This document shows positions 25,890 through 34,182 of a stretch of 64,000 bases of DNA, one piece after another. Origin of the DNA: Pontibacillus chungwhensis BH030062 (GTDB taxonomy: Bacteria; Bacillota; Bacilli; Bacillales; BH030062); contig NZ_AVBG01000016.1 in the NCBI RefSeq assembly GCF_000770675.1, forward strand, positions 1-64,000, read 5' to 3'. Under the pieces are notes generated by a model. The model searched no databases, was not told the origin of the DNA, and saw only the letters and a list, made by a program, of their open reading frames with translations. Numbering within the stretch: the stretch's first letter is position 1; the number at the start of each line of letters is the position of its first letter. The translations under genes were made by a program, and so were the position numbers.

Positions 25890-27170
25890 TCTCTGGAGTT
25901 GAGCCACTCGGCCGGGGGTAGTTCTGAGCTTGAGCCGGTTTTTGCCTGTCTTGAGCCGGTTCTCTCCCAGCTTGAGCCGTGTGCTTTGGACTTGAGCCGT
26001 GCTGGGCTGACTTGAGCTGTTATTTTCTTCTCTTGAGCCGTTATCGTCTCAGCTTGAGCCGGTTTAGCCTCCTTTTGAGCCGTTCTCCCTCAACTTGAGC
26101 CACTCGGCCAGGCCCCCACTCAACTCGAGCCGGTTTTTGCCTATCTTGAGCCAGTTCTCGCCCAACTTGAGCCGGCCGCTCTGAACTTGAGCCGTGCTGA
26201 GCTGACTTGAGCTGTTATTTTCTGCTCTTGAGCCGTTATCGTCTCAGCTTGAGCCGGTTTAGCCTCCTTTTGAGCCGTTCTCCCTCAACTTGAGCCACTC
26301 GGCCAGGCCCCCACTCAACTCGAGCCGGTTTTTGCCTATCTTGAGCCAGTTCTCGCCCAACTTGAGCCGGCCGCTCTGAACTTGAGCCGTGCTGAGCTGA
26401 CTTGAGCTGTTATTTTCTGCTCTTGAGCCGTTATCGTCTCAGCTTGAGCCGGTTTAGCCTCCTTTTGAGCCGTTCTCCCTCAACTTGAGCCACTCGGCCA
26501 GGCCCCTCCTCAACTCGAGCCGGTTTTTGCCTAACTTGAGCCAGGTCTCTCCCAACTTGAGCCGGCCGCTCTGAACTTGAGCCGTTCAAAGCTGACTTGA
26601 GCTGTTATTTTCTGCTCTTGAGCCGTTATCGTCTCAGCTTGAGCCGGTTTAGCCTCCTTTTGAGCCGTTCTCCCTCAACTTGAGCCACTCGGCCAGGCCC
26701 CTCCTCAACTCGAGCCGGTTTTTGCCTATCTTGAGCCAGGTCCCTCCCAGCTTGAGCCGTGCGCCCTGAACTTAAGCCGTGCTGGGCTGACTTGAGCTGT
26801 TATTTTCTGCTCTTGAGCCGTTATCGTCTCAGCCTGAGCCGGTTTAGTCTCCTTTTGAGCCGTTCTCCCTCAACTTGAGCCACTCGGCCAGGCCCCCACT
26901 CAACTCGAGCCGGTTTTTGCCTATCTTGAGCCAGTTCTCTCCCAACTTGAGCCGGCCGCTCTCAACTTAAGCCGTTCAAAGCTGACTTGAGCTGTTATTT
27001 TCTGCTCTTGAGCCGTTATCGTCTCAGCTTGAGCCGGTTTAGCCTCCTTTTGAGCCGTTCTCCCTCAACTTGAGCCACTCGGCCAGGCCCCTCCTCAACT
27101 CGAGCCGGTTTTTGCCTATCTTGAGCCAGGTCTCTCCCAGCTTGAGCCGGCCGCTCTCAACTTAAGCCGT
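25890..27170. repeat. Two-tier satellite array: 195-bp units of CTTGAGCC motifs
   Basis: The motif CTTGAGCC (or close variants CTTGAGCT, CTCGAGCC, TTTGAGCC, CTTAAGCC) recurs about 60 times at 20-21 bp steps, with one 30-bp step per cycle. A landmark variant (CTTGAGCTGT) occurs at 26011, 26206, 26401, 26596, 26791 and 26986, an exact 195-bp period of nine motifs. About 6.6 higher-order units are present, the first being most diverged. No open reading frame of 60 codons or more crosses it. It lies between the 3' end of the MarR gene and the promoter of the SDR gene. Confidence 0.97.
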
Positions 27171-27249
27171 TGAGACCCACTTCAACCACTCACCCCCGCC
27201 CCTACTCCCAACCCGCTCCCACACATAAGCCCTCACCTAAACATAAAAA

Positions 27250-27278
27250 AAGCCCATCCCCCACAGGAGATAGGCTTT
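27250..27278 (-). terminator. Terminator of the MarR gene
   Basis: Imperfect hairpin AAGCCTATCT ... GGATGGGCTT followed by a T run on the minus strand. Confidence 0.65.
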
Positions 27279-27293
27279 TCATAAACGTATTCA

Positions 27294-27752
27294 TTATAAT
27301 TCATCAGCATATTTCCCTAATTGCTTCAGCATAGGGATCAGTTGCTTTTTCTCGTCGTCAGTAAGGCCACCTGTAATGTTCTCGATTTGTTTCCAGTGGC
27401 TTGGGAAGATGTCATTTAATAATTGGCGACCTTCTTCTGAAATCACGGCATAGGTTATTCTGCGATCTTTTGGACACGGTTTTCTTTCTAGTAGTCCTTT
27501 TTGTTGCAGTTTATCGACCACATAAGTGATGCTACCGCTTGCTAATAAGATTTTGTCACCAATCTTTTGTAGGGGTTGATCTCCTTGATGGTAAAGCAAC
27601 TCTAAAACTCCAAACTCTGTCGGGTTTAAGCCATGAGTTTGGATGTCTTCTTTCACTCGATCTGAAATCGCTCGAGCCGCTTTGGAGAGCACAACAAACA
27701 ATTTCAGCGATGGATCTTCTTTTTTCTCTTGGTAGTTCTGTGATTGATCCAT
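27294..27752 (-). CDS. MarR family transcriptional regulator (MhqR-like)
   Basis: A 152-residue winged-helix regulator. The helix-turn-helix is in LQKIGDKILLASGSITYVVDKLQQKGLLER and the wing in PKDRRITYAVISEEGRQLL. The family look (SLKLFVVLSKAARAISDRVK) is that of MhqR/YusO-type regulators that respond to quinones, aldehydes or drugs; the ligand is not readable. A longer in-frame start at 27803 would fall inside the promoter, so the ATG at 27752 is used. No obvious target operon is adjacent except possibly itself. Confidence 0.87.
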   Translation of the reverse strand: MDQSQNYQEKKEDPSLKLFVVLSKAARAISDRVKEDIQTHGLNPTEFGVLELLYHQGDQPLQKIGDKILLASGSITYVVDKLQQKGLLERKPCPKDRRITYAVISEEGRQLLNDIFPSHWKQIENITGGLTDDEKKQLIPMLKQLGKYADEL

Positions 27753-27789
27753 TTTACTCAGCCTTTCTATTAATGGTGCATTAGTATAA

Positions 27790-27819
27790 AGTATAGCGAC
27801 CATTTCAATTTATTGTCAA
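27790..27819 (-). promoter_or_regulatory. Sigma-A promoter of the MarR gene
   Basis: On the minus strand TTGACA (27814-27819), 18-bp spacer, TATACT (27790-27795). A second TATACT follows at 27783-27788, so the -10 region is a direct repeat that may also be part of an operator. Confidence 0.7.
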
Positions 27820-27931
27820 TCCTTCTTATGTAGGTTCTCTTGACCTTTTTACTCTTATCAAATCTGTGGCATAATAAAAGAATGAAGCTAGTAGCACTAT
27901 ATCACACTCTTAGAAAGCGGTGTATAAAAAA

Positions 27932-28549
27932 ATGGTAGAAGATACGGGAGAACGCGTCATCCCAGAATATATGAAACCATCAAATGGAATGTTGCTTGAG
28001 CATATGGCACGCTATCAATTCGCATTACCATACGTAACAGGTCGTGTGTTGGATTTATCATGTGGTTCAGGTTATGGTACGCACATGATGATTAAAGATA
28101 GAAAAAATGAAGTATCCGAAGTGATCGGTGTGGATATAGATTCTGATATTATTCAATATGCGAAAGGAGCTTATCACCATCCAAAGTCTAACTTCCGAGT
28201 AGCAGATGCCACAGATCCGAAGTTGCCTGAGAAACTGGGTACCTTTGATACGATTGTAAGCTTCGAAACATATGAACATATAAAAGAAGAGGAGAAACTT
28301 CTACAAAACTATGAACGGTTACTAAACCCCGGTGGCACTCTGATTGTCTCTACACCTTTTGGCGAAGGGCGCGGAGTAGATTGTTACTCACCGTTTCACG
28401 TCCACCAGATTACGCCAGAAGAGTTTCGCCAACTGTTCACAAACTACGAGGAAGTACAATTCTATTATCAAAAAGGTGTACTCGTTGAACCTCCTCGCGA
28501 AGAAGTCCATTACCCTTTAGGCATAGCTGTGTGCAAGAAAGCAAAATAA
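27932..28549 (+). CDS. Class I SAM-dependent methyltransferase
   Basis: A 205-residue methyltransferase. Motif I is RVLDLSCGSGYGTHMM (about residues 37-52), the acidic end of strand two is VIGVDIDSDIIQYAK, and the post-I region DTIVSFETYEHI fits the methyltransferase-11/23 group. The substrate is unknown. A GTG four codons earlier sits inside the ribosome binding site (AAAGCGGTG), so the ATG at 27932 is preferred. It is divergent from the MarR gene and might be under its control. Confidence 0.85.
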   Translation: MVEDTGERVIPEYMKPSNGMLLEHMARYQFALPYVTGRVLDLSCGSGYGTHMMIKDRKNEVSEVIGVDIDSDIIQYAKGAYHHPKSNFRVADATDPKLPEKLGTFDTIVSFETYEHIKEEEKLLQNYERLLNPGGTLIVSTPFGEGRGVDCYSPFHVHQITPEEFRQLFTNYEEVQFYYQKGVLVEPPREEVHYPLGIAVCKKAK

Positions 28550-28563
28550 GCAAGTAGACTGCC

Positions 28564-28629
28564 GTACTCCTATTGAAAACAGAAGTATTAAATTACTAGT
28601 CATTTGGTGCTGTTTAGAAATAGGAGTAC
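28564..28629. repeat. 66-bp imperfect palindrome
   Basis: Arms GTACTCCTATT and AATAGGAGTAC, with an inner pair ACAG/CTGT, in the gap between convergent methyltransferase and lipoprotein genes. The T run expected of a simple terminator is absent on the plus side (TTTACTAAG), so its nature is open. Confidence 0.6.
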
Positions 28630-28654
28630 TTTACTAAGATGAACGACTTCTTCG

Positions 28655-29062
28655 TTAATCATTTGGTTCCTCTACCTCAATCTCTTTCTTTACTTCTTTC
28701 TTCTGGCCATTCGCCTCCACGATAGCTACAACCTCATAACTACCAGCTTCATCAAATGTATGTTGAATGGAATAAAGTCCGTTCCCTTGCTTTTGAGAGG
28801 GTTTGTGATCAGAAGGTTCTTCCCCTTTTCTTCCCCATGCGAAGGTTACTTTCTTAGCTTCATCTACTTTATGATCTCCTTGCGTTACTTTCACTTGAAG
28901 TGTAGAGATCTGCTCTGTTGTTAACTCTTCTGGAACAGTAAGGACTCGGGCTTGAATTGGCTCGTCTGAGTTCGCTTCTGATTCTTCCCCACCTGACCCA
29001 CAAGCTGTTAAGAATACCAGAAGGAGCAGCAAGCCACTTATGTGTAATCGAGTTCTCATCAT
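28655..29062 (-). CDS. YtkA-like (FixH family) lipoprotein
   Basis: A 135-residue exported lipoprotein. The signal peptide ends in the lipobox LTAC (Cys at about 21), then an acidic linker (GGEESEANSDEP) and a beta-sandwich YtkA-like domain ending GSYEVVAIVEANGQKKEVKK. YtkA-like domains are found in lipoproteins and copper or drug-efflux contexts; the function is unknown. It is 18 bp downstream of the lipid kinase gene and probably cotranscribed with it. Confidence 0.82.
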   Translation of the reverse strand: MMRTRLHISGLLLLLVFLTACGSGGEESEANSDEPIQARVLTVPEELTTEQISTLQVKVTQGDHKVDEAKKVTFAWGRKGEEPSDHKPSQKQGNGLYSIQHTFDEAGSYEVVAIVEANGQKKEVKKEIEVEEPND

Positions 29063-29080
29063 TTTTCTCTCTCTTTCTCT

Positions 29081-29989
29081 TTATTGTTGTGTCTGATGAA
29101 AAATCATACGAAGGTGGTTTGGGAGTACTTTAATGTCCCCTGGTGTTTTTAAATAAATCTCGCCGTCTGTATCAACATCCTGTTCTTTTTCTGTTTCGAT
29201 TTTTACTTCAGAAGCTTGTTTATGGAAAATTCCTTGTAAATCGTCTGTGCTTTTTCCCGGTTGATCCATATTAATTAACTCTTTGAAAGTCGATAAGTTC
29301 GAGTTCTTCACGATTAAAACATCAAGCTTTCCATCATTCACATGTAATGAAGGAACAGGAATGTAACGTGTCCCGATATACTGACCATTCATAACAAGTG
29401 CCATAACTCCTTCTTCTTCATATACCTCTTCTTGATCAATAGTAATTTTATACTTTGAAGGTTCTGATGCAGTCATCGTTTTCACGGCACTAATGAAATA
29501 ACTTAACACCCCTAACCTGTCTTTCTGGTCTGGGTCAATATTTAGAGATGTATCGGTTACAAGTCCAATGCCCCAGAAATTTAAGAAGTAGCCTTCGTCT
29601 TGAATATGCCCAACATCTACAGGTGCTACACGGCCATCTACGAGAGCTTGTGCTGCTGCTTTTATATTTTGTGGCATACCCAGCATTCTCGTGAAGTCAT
29701 TACATGTTCCTCCTGGTAGTACACCTACAACTGGGCGATTCTCTAATTGAGCAAGTGCGTTCACACTATCATGCACGGTTCCATCTCCACCTAGTATATA
29801 GATGACATCGACTTCTTCCCCGTACTCCTTACATTTTCGCTTCAAATCATCCGGGCTCTTCGTCTGTACAACGCGTAGCTCTTCAACGTTCTGAGATAAG
29901 ACCGGAAGCGCTACTGATAGCTTTTGGTTCATTTGATTGGGTCCAGCATCGCCGTTGTACAAGAAGAGTCCCTTGTCGTACTGAATCAT
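29081..29989 (-). CDS. Diacylglycerol/lipid kinase family protein (YegS/BmrU-like)
   Basis: A 302-residue kinase of the DagK/YegS family. The nucleotide-binding motif is YILGGDGTVHDSVNAL, followed by GVLPGGTCNDFTRMLGM, and the C-terminal domain has the typical DGKLDVLIVKN segment. These enzymes phosphorylate diacylglycerol or related lipids at the membrane. The ATG at 29989 (start MIQYDKGLFLYNG) follows AGGGGGAAG and is preferred over an in-frame codon six positions earlier. It is the first gene of a two-gene unit with the YtkA-like lipoprotein. Confidence 0.9.
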   Translation of the reverse strand: MIQYDKGLFLYNGDAGPNQMNQKLSVALPVLSQNVEELRVVQTKSPDDLKRKCKEYGEEVDVIYILGGDGTVHDSVNALAQLENRPVVGVLPGGTCNDFTRMLGMPQNIKAAAQALVDGRVAPVDVGHIQDEGYFLNFWGIGLVTDTSLNIDPDQKDRLGVLSYFISAVKTMTASEPSKYKITIDQEEVYEEEGVMALVMNGQYIGTRYIPVPSLHVNDGKLDVLIVKNSNLSTFKELINMDQPGKSTDDLQGIFHKQASEVKIETEKEQDVDTDGEIYLKTPGDIKVLPNHLRMIFHQTQQ

Positions 29990-30175
29990 TTTTCTTCCCC
30001 CTGACATTTGCTATAGTTCTATACATATCATTTCCTTTTCTACGTCTAACGAAACCCGCCCGGACAGGAATAGACTGAAGTAATAAAAGTTACTTATAAT
30101 CCATTTTGTGGTGAATAATTTCAGTATTCAACAAATAAAAGGACCCCCACATAAGCTATCTCTGTCCCTATGCTA

Positions 30176-31282
30176 TTAATCTTTCGTTTCAACCTGAATA
30201 GGAACCTGATCTTTTAAGACATCTATAAAATTACCAGGGTCATCTACGGTGAGGTAGATTCTTTCTACTTTCTTGAATCGACCAAAGACAAGGTGAGCGT
30301 CTACTGGTTCTTCAAGATGGATCGTCCATTGAGGGGGCTGAGTTTCAAATGAGGGTAATGTAACAGCAACAGACTTCTTATCCTTCTGGCATTCTTTCGC
30401 TGTAACTGTCGCTCTCTCAATGCGTTGAATCGTTTGATAAGGAATATAGGTAAAAAATCGCAACCCTTTCTGAATATGAATTCCTTTTTGATCGAGTACA
30501 ATTGGAGACTTGCGCATAGCCTGGTAATCCGCTATGAAGAATAACAAGGCATAGATATCCAGAATCGTTACGATCCAAGCAGCGATATGACTCCACTGCA
30601 GCACGAGGAAGTGTACAGCAATAATTTCAATCAGGAGGGCATGAACCACCATGATGAAGATTCCCTGATAATCGCTTTTCTTATGATAGGAAAACACAGG
30701 TGCATTTGTGTAACGCAGGACATTCTCCCGCTTTCCTGCAAACGCATAATAAAAGGCTGATAGATCCGTAATCAGAAAGCCTAATACCTTCTGAGCCGAT
30801 TTCACCTTCCCCGTCATGCCGGCAAATGCGTTCTCTATCCCTTTATAAGCACTCATGGATAGATGATAATAGGCGAATCGCTCGTTCTGAATCGATTGTC
30901 TAATGATAGGCCATTGTTTTATCACCCATAAGAACAATAGGAGTTCGATTAGAACAATAGAGCCTTCAAGAAAGATGACAGAACGATTGATGACCCACAA
31001 GTGCTCTTTAGCATATTCAGGTACCATCCAGTTTAAAGCAAGAAGCCCAGCAAACATCATCGGGACTAAAGCAAGCAACGAAGGACGCCTGCGTAACACA
31101 AAGAAATAGCACGCTAATGGGAAAACAACTAATAAATCTACTGCTGTTCCCCATACAGCCCAACTTGTTACCGTACCGACTAGTTCATATTTTTGCACAA
31201 GAAGGTTCGGCAGTAACAGAAGCCCTGCAATAAACAAAAGTCGAAACCAGGCAATCGGCCTTTTCTGCAACGTTTCACTCAT
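30176..31282 (-). CDS. Multi-pass membrane protein of unknown function
   Basis: A 368-residue protein with about five membrane segments in the first 145 residues, a cytoplasmic segment (FAYYHLSMSAYKGIENAFAG), two more membrane segments (about 205-250) and a C-terminal soluble domain with a PH-like beta-rich look (RKSPIVLDQKGIHIQKGLRF). Similar Bacillus proteins carry the doubtful name beta-carotene monooxygenase; nothing here supports that. It is preceded by its own GGAGGGG-type ribosome binding site and stands alone. Confidence 0.6.
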   Translation of the reverse strand: MSETLQKRPIAWFRLLFIAGLLLLPNLLVQKYELVGTVTSWAVWGTAVDLLVVFPLACYFFVLRRRPSLLALVPMMFAGLLALNWMVPEYAKEHLWVINRSVIFLEGSIVLIELLLFLWVIKQWPIIRQSIQNERFAYYHLSMSAYKGIENAFAGMTGKVKSAQKVLGFLITDLSAFYYAFAGKRENVLRYTNAPVFSYHKKSDYQGIFIMVVHALLIEIIAVHFLVLQWSHIAAWIVTILDIYALLFFIADYQAMRKSPIVLDQKGIHIQKGLRFFTYIPYQTIQRIERATVTAKECQKDKKSVAVTLPSFETQPPQWTIHLEEPVDAHLVFGRFKKVERIYLTVDDPGNFIDVLKDQVPIQVETKD

Positions 31283-31351
31283 ACAACCCCTCCTTACATA
31301 GGTAGCTTTATTATATCAGTAATTGGAAAAAAATGAGATGACAATATAAAA

Positions 31352-31376
31352 AGCACTCCCTATAAAAGAGAGTGCT
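31352..31376 (-). terminator. Terminator of the DUF4396 gene
   Basis: Hairpin AGCACTC ... GAGTGCT followed by TTTTTATATT on the minus strand. Confidence 0.7.
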
Positions 31377-31380
31377 CCCA

Positions 31381-32037
31381 TTACATCGCTTCTTTAATGC
31401 CTTTTTTCACAAGCCACCAGTTCGCTGGATAGCTCGTTAGAAAACCTAAGATCATAGCAATCTGCATCATAAACCAGTAAGTCGCTTGGTCTGGTTTCGG
31501 CGGGGTTTGGAATAACACAAAGTGAACAATGGCCATCCACCCAAACATTCCTATCTCGAATGCAATTAAGGACAATGTGTCTGCTTTAATCGCATCTTTT
31601 AAATTGCCTAATATACCCGCTTCTTGGTTCATTGGATAAATGGCAAATAACTGAAACAGGATTCCGAATAAGTAAGCGGCTATAAATTCAACCGTATAGT
31701 GAGCTAACAATGTCGAGCCTGCCACTGTAAGACTTGTAAAGAATACGATCGGGACCCCCACGGCATCGCCCAACGTACACCCACTCGAACAGTGACTCGT
31801 TGACATAAATACTTGGGCTCCCATACCGCGATTGTCTTCTCGGTCTACATCTTTAGCCTTTAATCGCCCCCATTTATAATAAGACCAAACAGCAAATGGC
31901 CCGAGAAACCAGCCATTAATTGGCCATACTACATTCATAATGGCCATCATCTGTGGATGACGAATGACGTCTACGATAATAATAAGGGAAGATAGCAATC
32001 CGATTCCTAAAGCAATCCATGAAATTGTTGCCAGCAC
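31381..32037 (-). CDS. DUF4396 domain membrane protein
   Basis: A 218-residue membrane protein with about six helices. The DUF4396 hallmark is STSHCSSGCTLGDAVGVPIV (two cysteines in SHCSSGCTLGD) followed by TLLAHYTVEFIAAYLFGI. The conserved Cys and His residues suggest a copper or haem-linked role, but no function is established. An ATG two codons earlier (32043) touches the ribosome binding site GAAGAGGTG, so the GTG at 32037 has better spacing. A sigma-B promoter match lies just upstream, overlapping none of the preceding SDR gene. Confidence 0.82.
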   Translation of the reverse strand: MLATISWIALGIGLLSSLIIIVDVIRHPQMMAIMNVVWPINGWFLGPFAVWSYYKWGRLKAKDVDREDNRGMGAQVFMSTSHCSSGCTLGDAVGVPIVFFTSLTVAGSTLLAHYTVEFIAAYLFGILFQLFAIYPMNQEAGILGNLKDAIKADTLSLIAFEIGMFGWMAIVHFVLFQTPPKPDQATYWFMMQIAMILGFLTSYPANWWLVKKGIKEAM

Positions 32038-32074
32038 ATTCATCACCTCTTCAGAGTTAATTCGTATTTTATCG

Positions 32075-32101
32075 ATACCCCCTAGAGGTGTGAATATAAA
32101 C
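32075..32101 (-). promoter_or_regulatory. Candidate sigma-B promoter of the DUF4396 gene
   Basis: On the minus strand GTTTAT (32096-32101), 15-bp spacer, GGGTAT (32075-32080). The -10 is perfect, the -35 has one mismatch, and the spacer is at the long end. Confidence 0.55.
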
Positions 32102-32122
32102 CTTCTATCCAAAATCAGTCTG

Positions 32123-32863
32123 TTACATCATAATGCCACCGTCTACATGAAGTGTATGGCCATTCACATAATCAGATTCATCTGAGGCCAAATATAAATA
32201 AGCGTTCGCAATATCCTCAGGTTTACCAAGTCGTCCCATAGATACGCCTGCTTTCATCTGTTCAATCACCTTCTCGGGAACATGCTCTACCATTGCCGTT
32301 TCAGTAAATCCCGGCGCTACAGCATTTACGTTAATCCCTTTCCTGCCAAGCTCTTTTGCCCATGTTTTCGTCAATCCTATTAACCCAGCTTTTGCAGCTG
32401 CATAGTTGGACTGTCCTACATTGCCGTGTGTGCCTGTTACAGAAGAAGTGTTTATAATCTTCCCTTTTCCTTGCTTGACCATAAAAGGCATTGCGGCCTG
32501 GGCACAATGGAAGACACCTGTCAGATTCACATCCATTACTTCTTGAAACTGTTCTGTAGTCATTTTAGACAACATCGCATCTCTTGTAATCCCAGCATTA
32601 TTTACAAGAATATCTATTCTCCCGTACGTTTGAATAGTCGCATCCATTAGGTCATTCACACTTGAACGATCTGCCACATTCACTTTTACAAACGTAACTT
32701 CAGCTCCGTCCTGCCGTAATTCTGCCTCCTCTTTTAATCCGATCTCTTCATTGAAATCAGCAAGGATGACCTTTGCACCTTCTTGGACAAACCTTTTGGA
32801 TGCTTCTAGTCCAATCCCTTGTGCAGCTCCTGTAATGATAGCCACTTTTCCCTCTAGCCTCAT
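32123..32863 (-). CDS. FabG-like 3-oxoacyl-ACP/acetoacetyl-CoA reductase (SDR)
   Basis: A 246-residue classical short-chain dehydrogenase of FabG length. The cofactor motif is TGAAQGIG, the NNAG segment is DILVNNAGITRDAML, the catalytic Ser lies in INTSSVTGTHGNVGQ and the Tyr/Lys pair in SNYAAAKAGLIGL. The tail YVNGHTLHVDGGIMM is typical. It is not in a fatty-acid synthesis cluster, so it may be a second FabG paralogue or a PhaB-type reductase. The ATG at 32863 (MRLEGKVAIITGAAQGIG) follows GGGAGAGGTG and is preferred over the upstream codon at 32920. Confidence 0.87.
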   Translation of the reverse strand: MRLEGKVAIITGAAQGIGLEASKRFVQEGAKVILADFNEEIGLKEEAELRQDGAEVTFVKVNVADRSSVNDLMDATIQTYGRIDILVNNAGITRDAMLSKMTTEQFQEVMDVNLTGVFHCAQAAMPFMVKQGKGKIINTSSVTGTHGNVGQSNYAAAKAGLIGLTKTWAKELGRKGINVNAVAPGFTETAMVEHVPEKVIEQMKAGVSMGRLGKPEDIANAYLYLASDESDYVNGHTLHVDGGIMM

Positions 32864-33138
32864 TGGCTTCACCTCTCCCTTTTCTAATGAAATCGTCCAC
32901 AACCGTCCAAGGTGATTCATCTTGATGAAGCAGAAATGGTGAGATAATTGTCGAACCTCCCACCTATATCCTTTTTATCATCTTACCATCAACGTGTTAT
33001 ATTTTGTAAGTGATGTGCCGAGAGCGGTTCATGAGGGGTTCTAGTTTTAAATGGGAAATTAGGCAATATTTTTGCATGGGATGATGGTTTTCTCTGATAA
33101 TAAATGAAGATGATGAACAAATATGAGGATGGTGCACT

Positions 33139-34134
33139 TTGACGATAAAACTAAGCGTGCTGGATCAGTCACCTGTCTTAATTGGGCAAACTCCAGCAGA
33201 CGCCTTTCAACAAACAACAGAACTCGCGAAACATGTCGACCAGTTGGGGTATCATCGCTACTGGGTATCAGAACATCATAGCACCCAAAGCTTAGCAGGT
33301 TCTGCTCCCGAAGTATTAGTAGCCCATCTTGCAGCAAACACCCAGAACATTAGAGTTGGTACAGGAGGGGTTCTTCTTCCCCACTACAGTTCCTATAAAG
33401 TAGCTGAAGCGTTCCGGGTACTCGAAACATTGTACCCAGGTCGAATTGATTTAGGGATTGGGCGCGCGCCAGGTGGAATGCCTAACGTCAATTACGCTTT
33501 AAACGACGGTTCGTATCCGAATGTCGAGAAGTACCCTGAACAAGTAAAAGAATTAATGGCGTATGTACACGGCCATGATCCTTATAGCCTGGACGTGCGC
33601 GCTACGCCACAAACTGAAACCACTCCCCCGATTTGGATGCTTGGTTCAAGCGGAACGAGTGCCAGACTAGCTGCAGACCTTGGCGCTTCTTATTCATTCG
33701 CCCACTTCATTAATGGCTTTGGGGGTACACGGGCAATGGATCGCTATTCGAACCACTTCACACCATCGATTCAACAAGAAGAACCACAAGGAAACGTATC
33801 TGTTTTTGTTGTTTGTGCTGAAACGGAGGAACGGGCGGAGTATTTGGCTTCTTCTTTAGATGTATCGATTCTTAAAATCGAACAAGGGGCAAAACGCGAT
33901 GGTTTCCCTTCACCAGAAGAGGCCAGTCAGTACTCTTACTCTATCTTCGAGAAAGAGCGTGTCCGTGAAAACAGACAACGCATGATTGTTGGAAACCCTG
34001 AACAAGTAAAAGAAAGAATCGAACATCTTGCTCGCGCCTATAACGTGAACGAAATCATTGTGAATACCATTATTAATCCGTTTGAAGAACGACTTCGCTC
34101 TTATGAACTGCTTGCGAAGGCATTCAACCAATAA
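33139..34134 (+). CDS. LLM class flavin-dependent oxidoreductase
   Basis: A 331-residue luciferase-like monooxygenase. The start IKLSVLDQSPVLIGQTPADA, the YWVSEHHSTQSLAGSAPEVL segment and the RVGTGGVLLPHYSSYKVAE segment are characteristic of the MsnO8/YtmO group. The RIDLGIGRAPGG motif binds flavin. Enzymes of this family oxidise alkanes, sulfonates or cofactor-linked substrates; the substrate here is unknown. The TTG start follows AGGATGGTG. It is divergent from the FabG-like gene. Confidence 0.92.
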   Translation: MTIKLSVLDQSPVLIGQTPADAFQQTTELAKHVDQLGYHRYWVSEHHSTQSLAGSAPEVLVAHLAANTQNIRVGTGGVLLPHYSSYKVAEAFRVLETLYPGRIDLGIGRAPGGMPNVNYALNDGSYPNVEKYPEQVKELMAYVHGHDPYSLDVRATPQTETTPPIWMLGSSGTSARLAADLGASYSFAHFINGFGGTRAMDRYSNHFTPSIQQEEPQGNVSVFVVCAETEERAEYLASSLDVSILKIEQGAKRDGFPSPEEASQYSYSIFEKERVRENRQRMIVGNPEQVKERIEHLARAYNVNEIIVNTIINPFEERLRSYELLAKAFNQ

Positions 34135-34137
34135 GAT

Positions 34138-34174
34138 GGACCTATCCCCTTTTATTGATAAAGGGGATTAGGTC
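34138..34174 (+). terminator. Terminator of the LLM oxidoreductase gene
   Basis: Hairpin GGACCTATCCCC ... GGGGATTAGGTCC with a T-rich tail on the plus strand. Confidence 0.8.
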
Positions 34175-34182
34175 CTTTTGTA

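Noticed and set aside
25890-27170. CRISPR array
   Set aside because: The repeats are only about 8 bp and the spaces between them (12-14 bp) are themselves repeated every 195 bp. There are no unique spacers and no cas genes in the window.
25890-27170. Repeat-rich coding region (for example a surface protein)
   Set aside because: Stop codons occur in all six frames; no frame of 60 codons or more was available, and 195-bp periodicity does not keep an open frame.
30176-31282. Beta-carotene monooxygenase, a name often given to similar Bacillus proteins
   Set aside because: The protein is a multi-pass membrane protein without the iron-binding histidine pattern of such enzymes.
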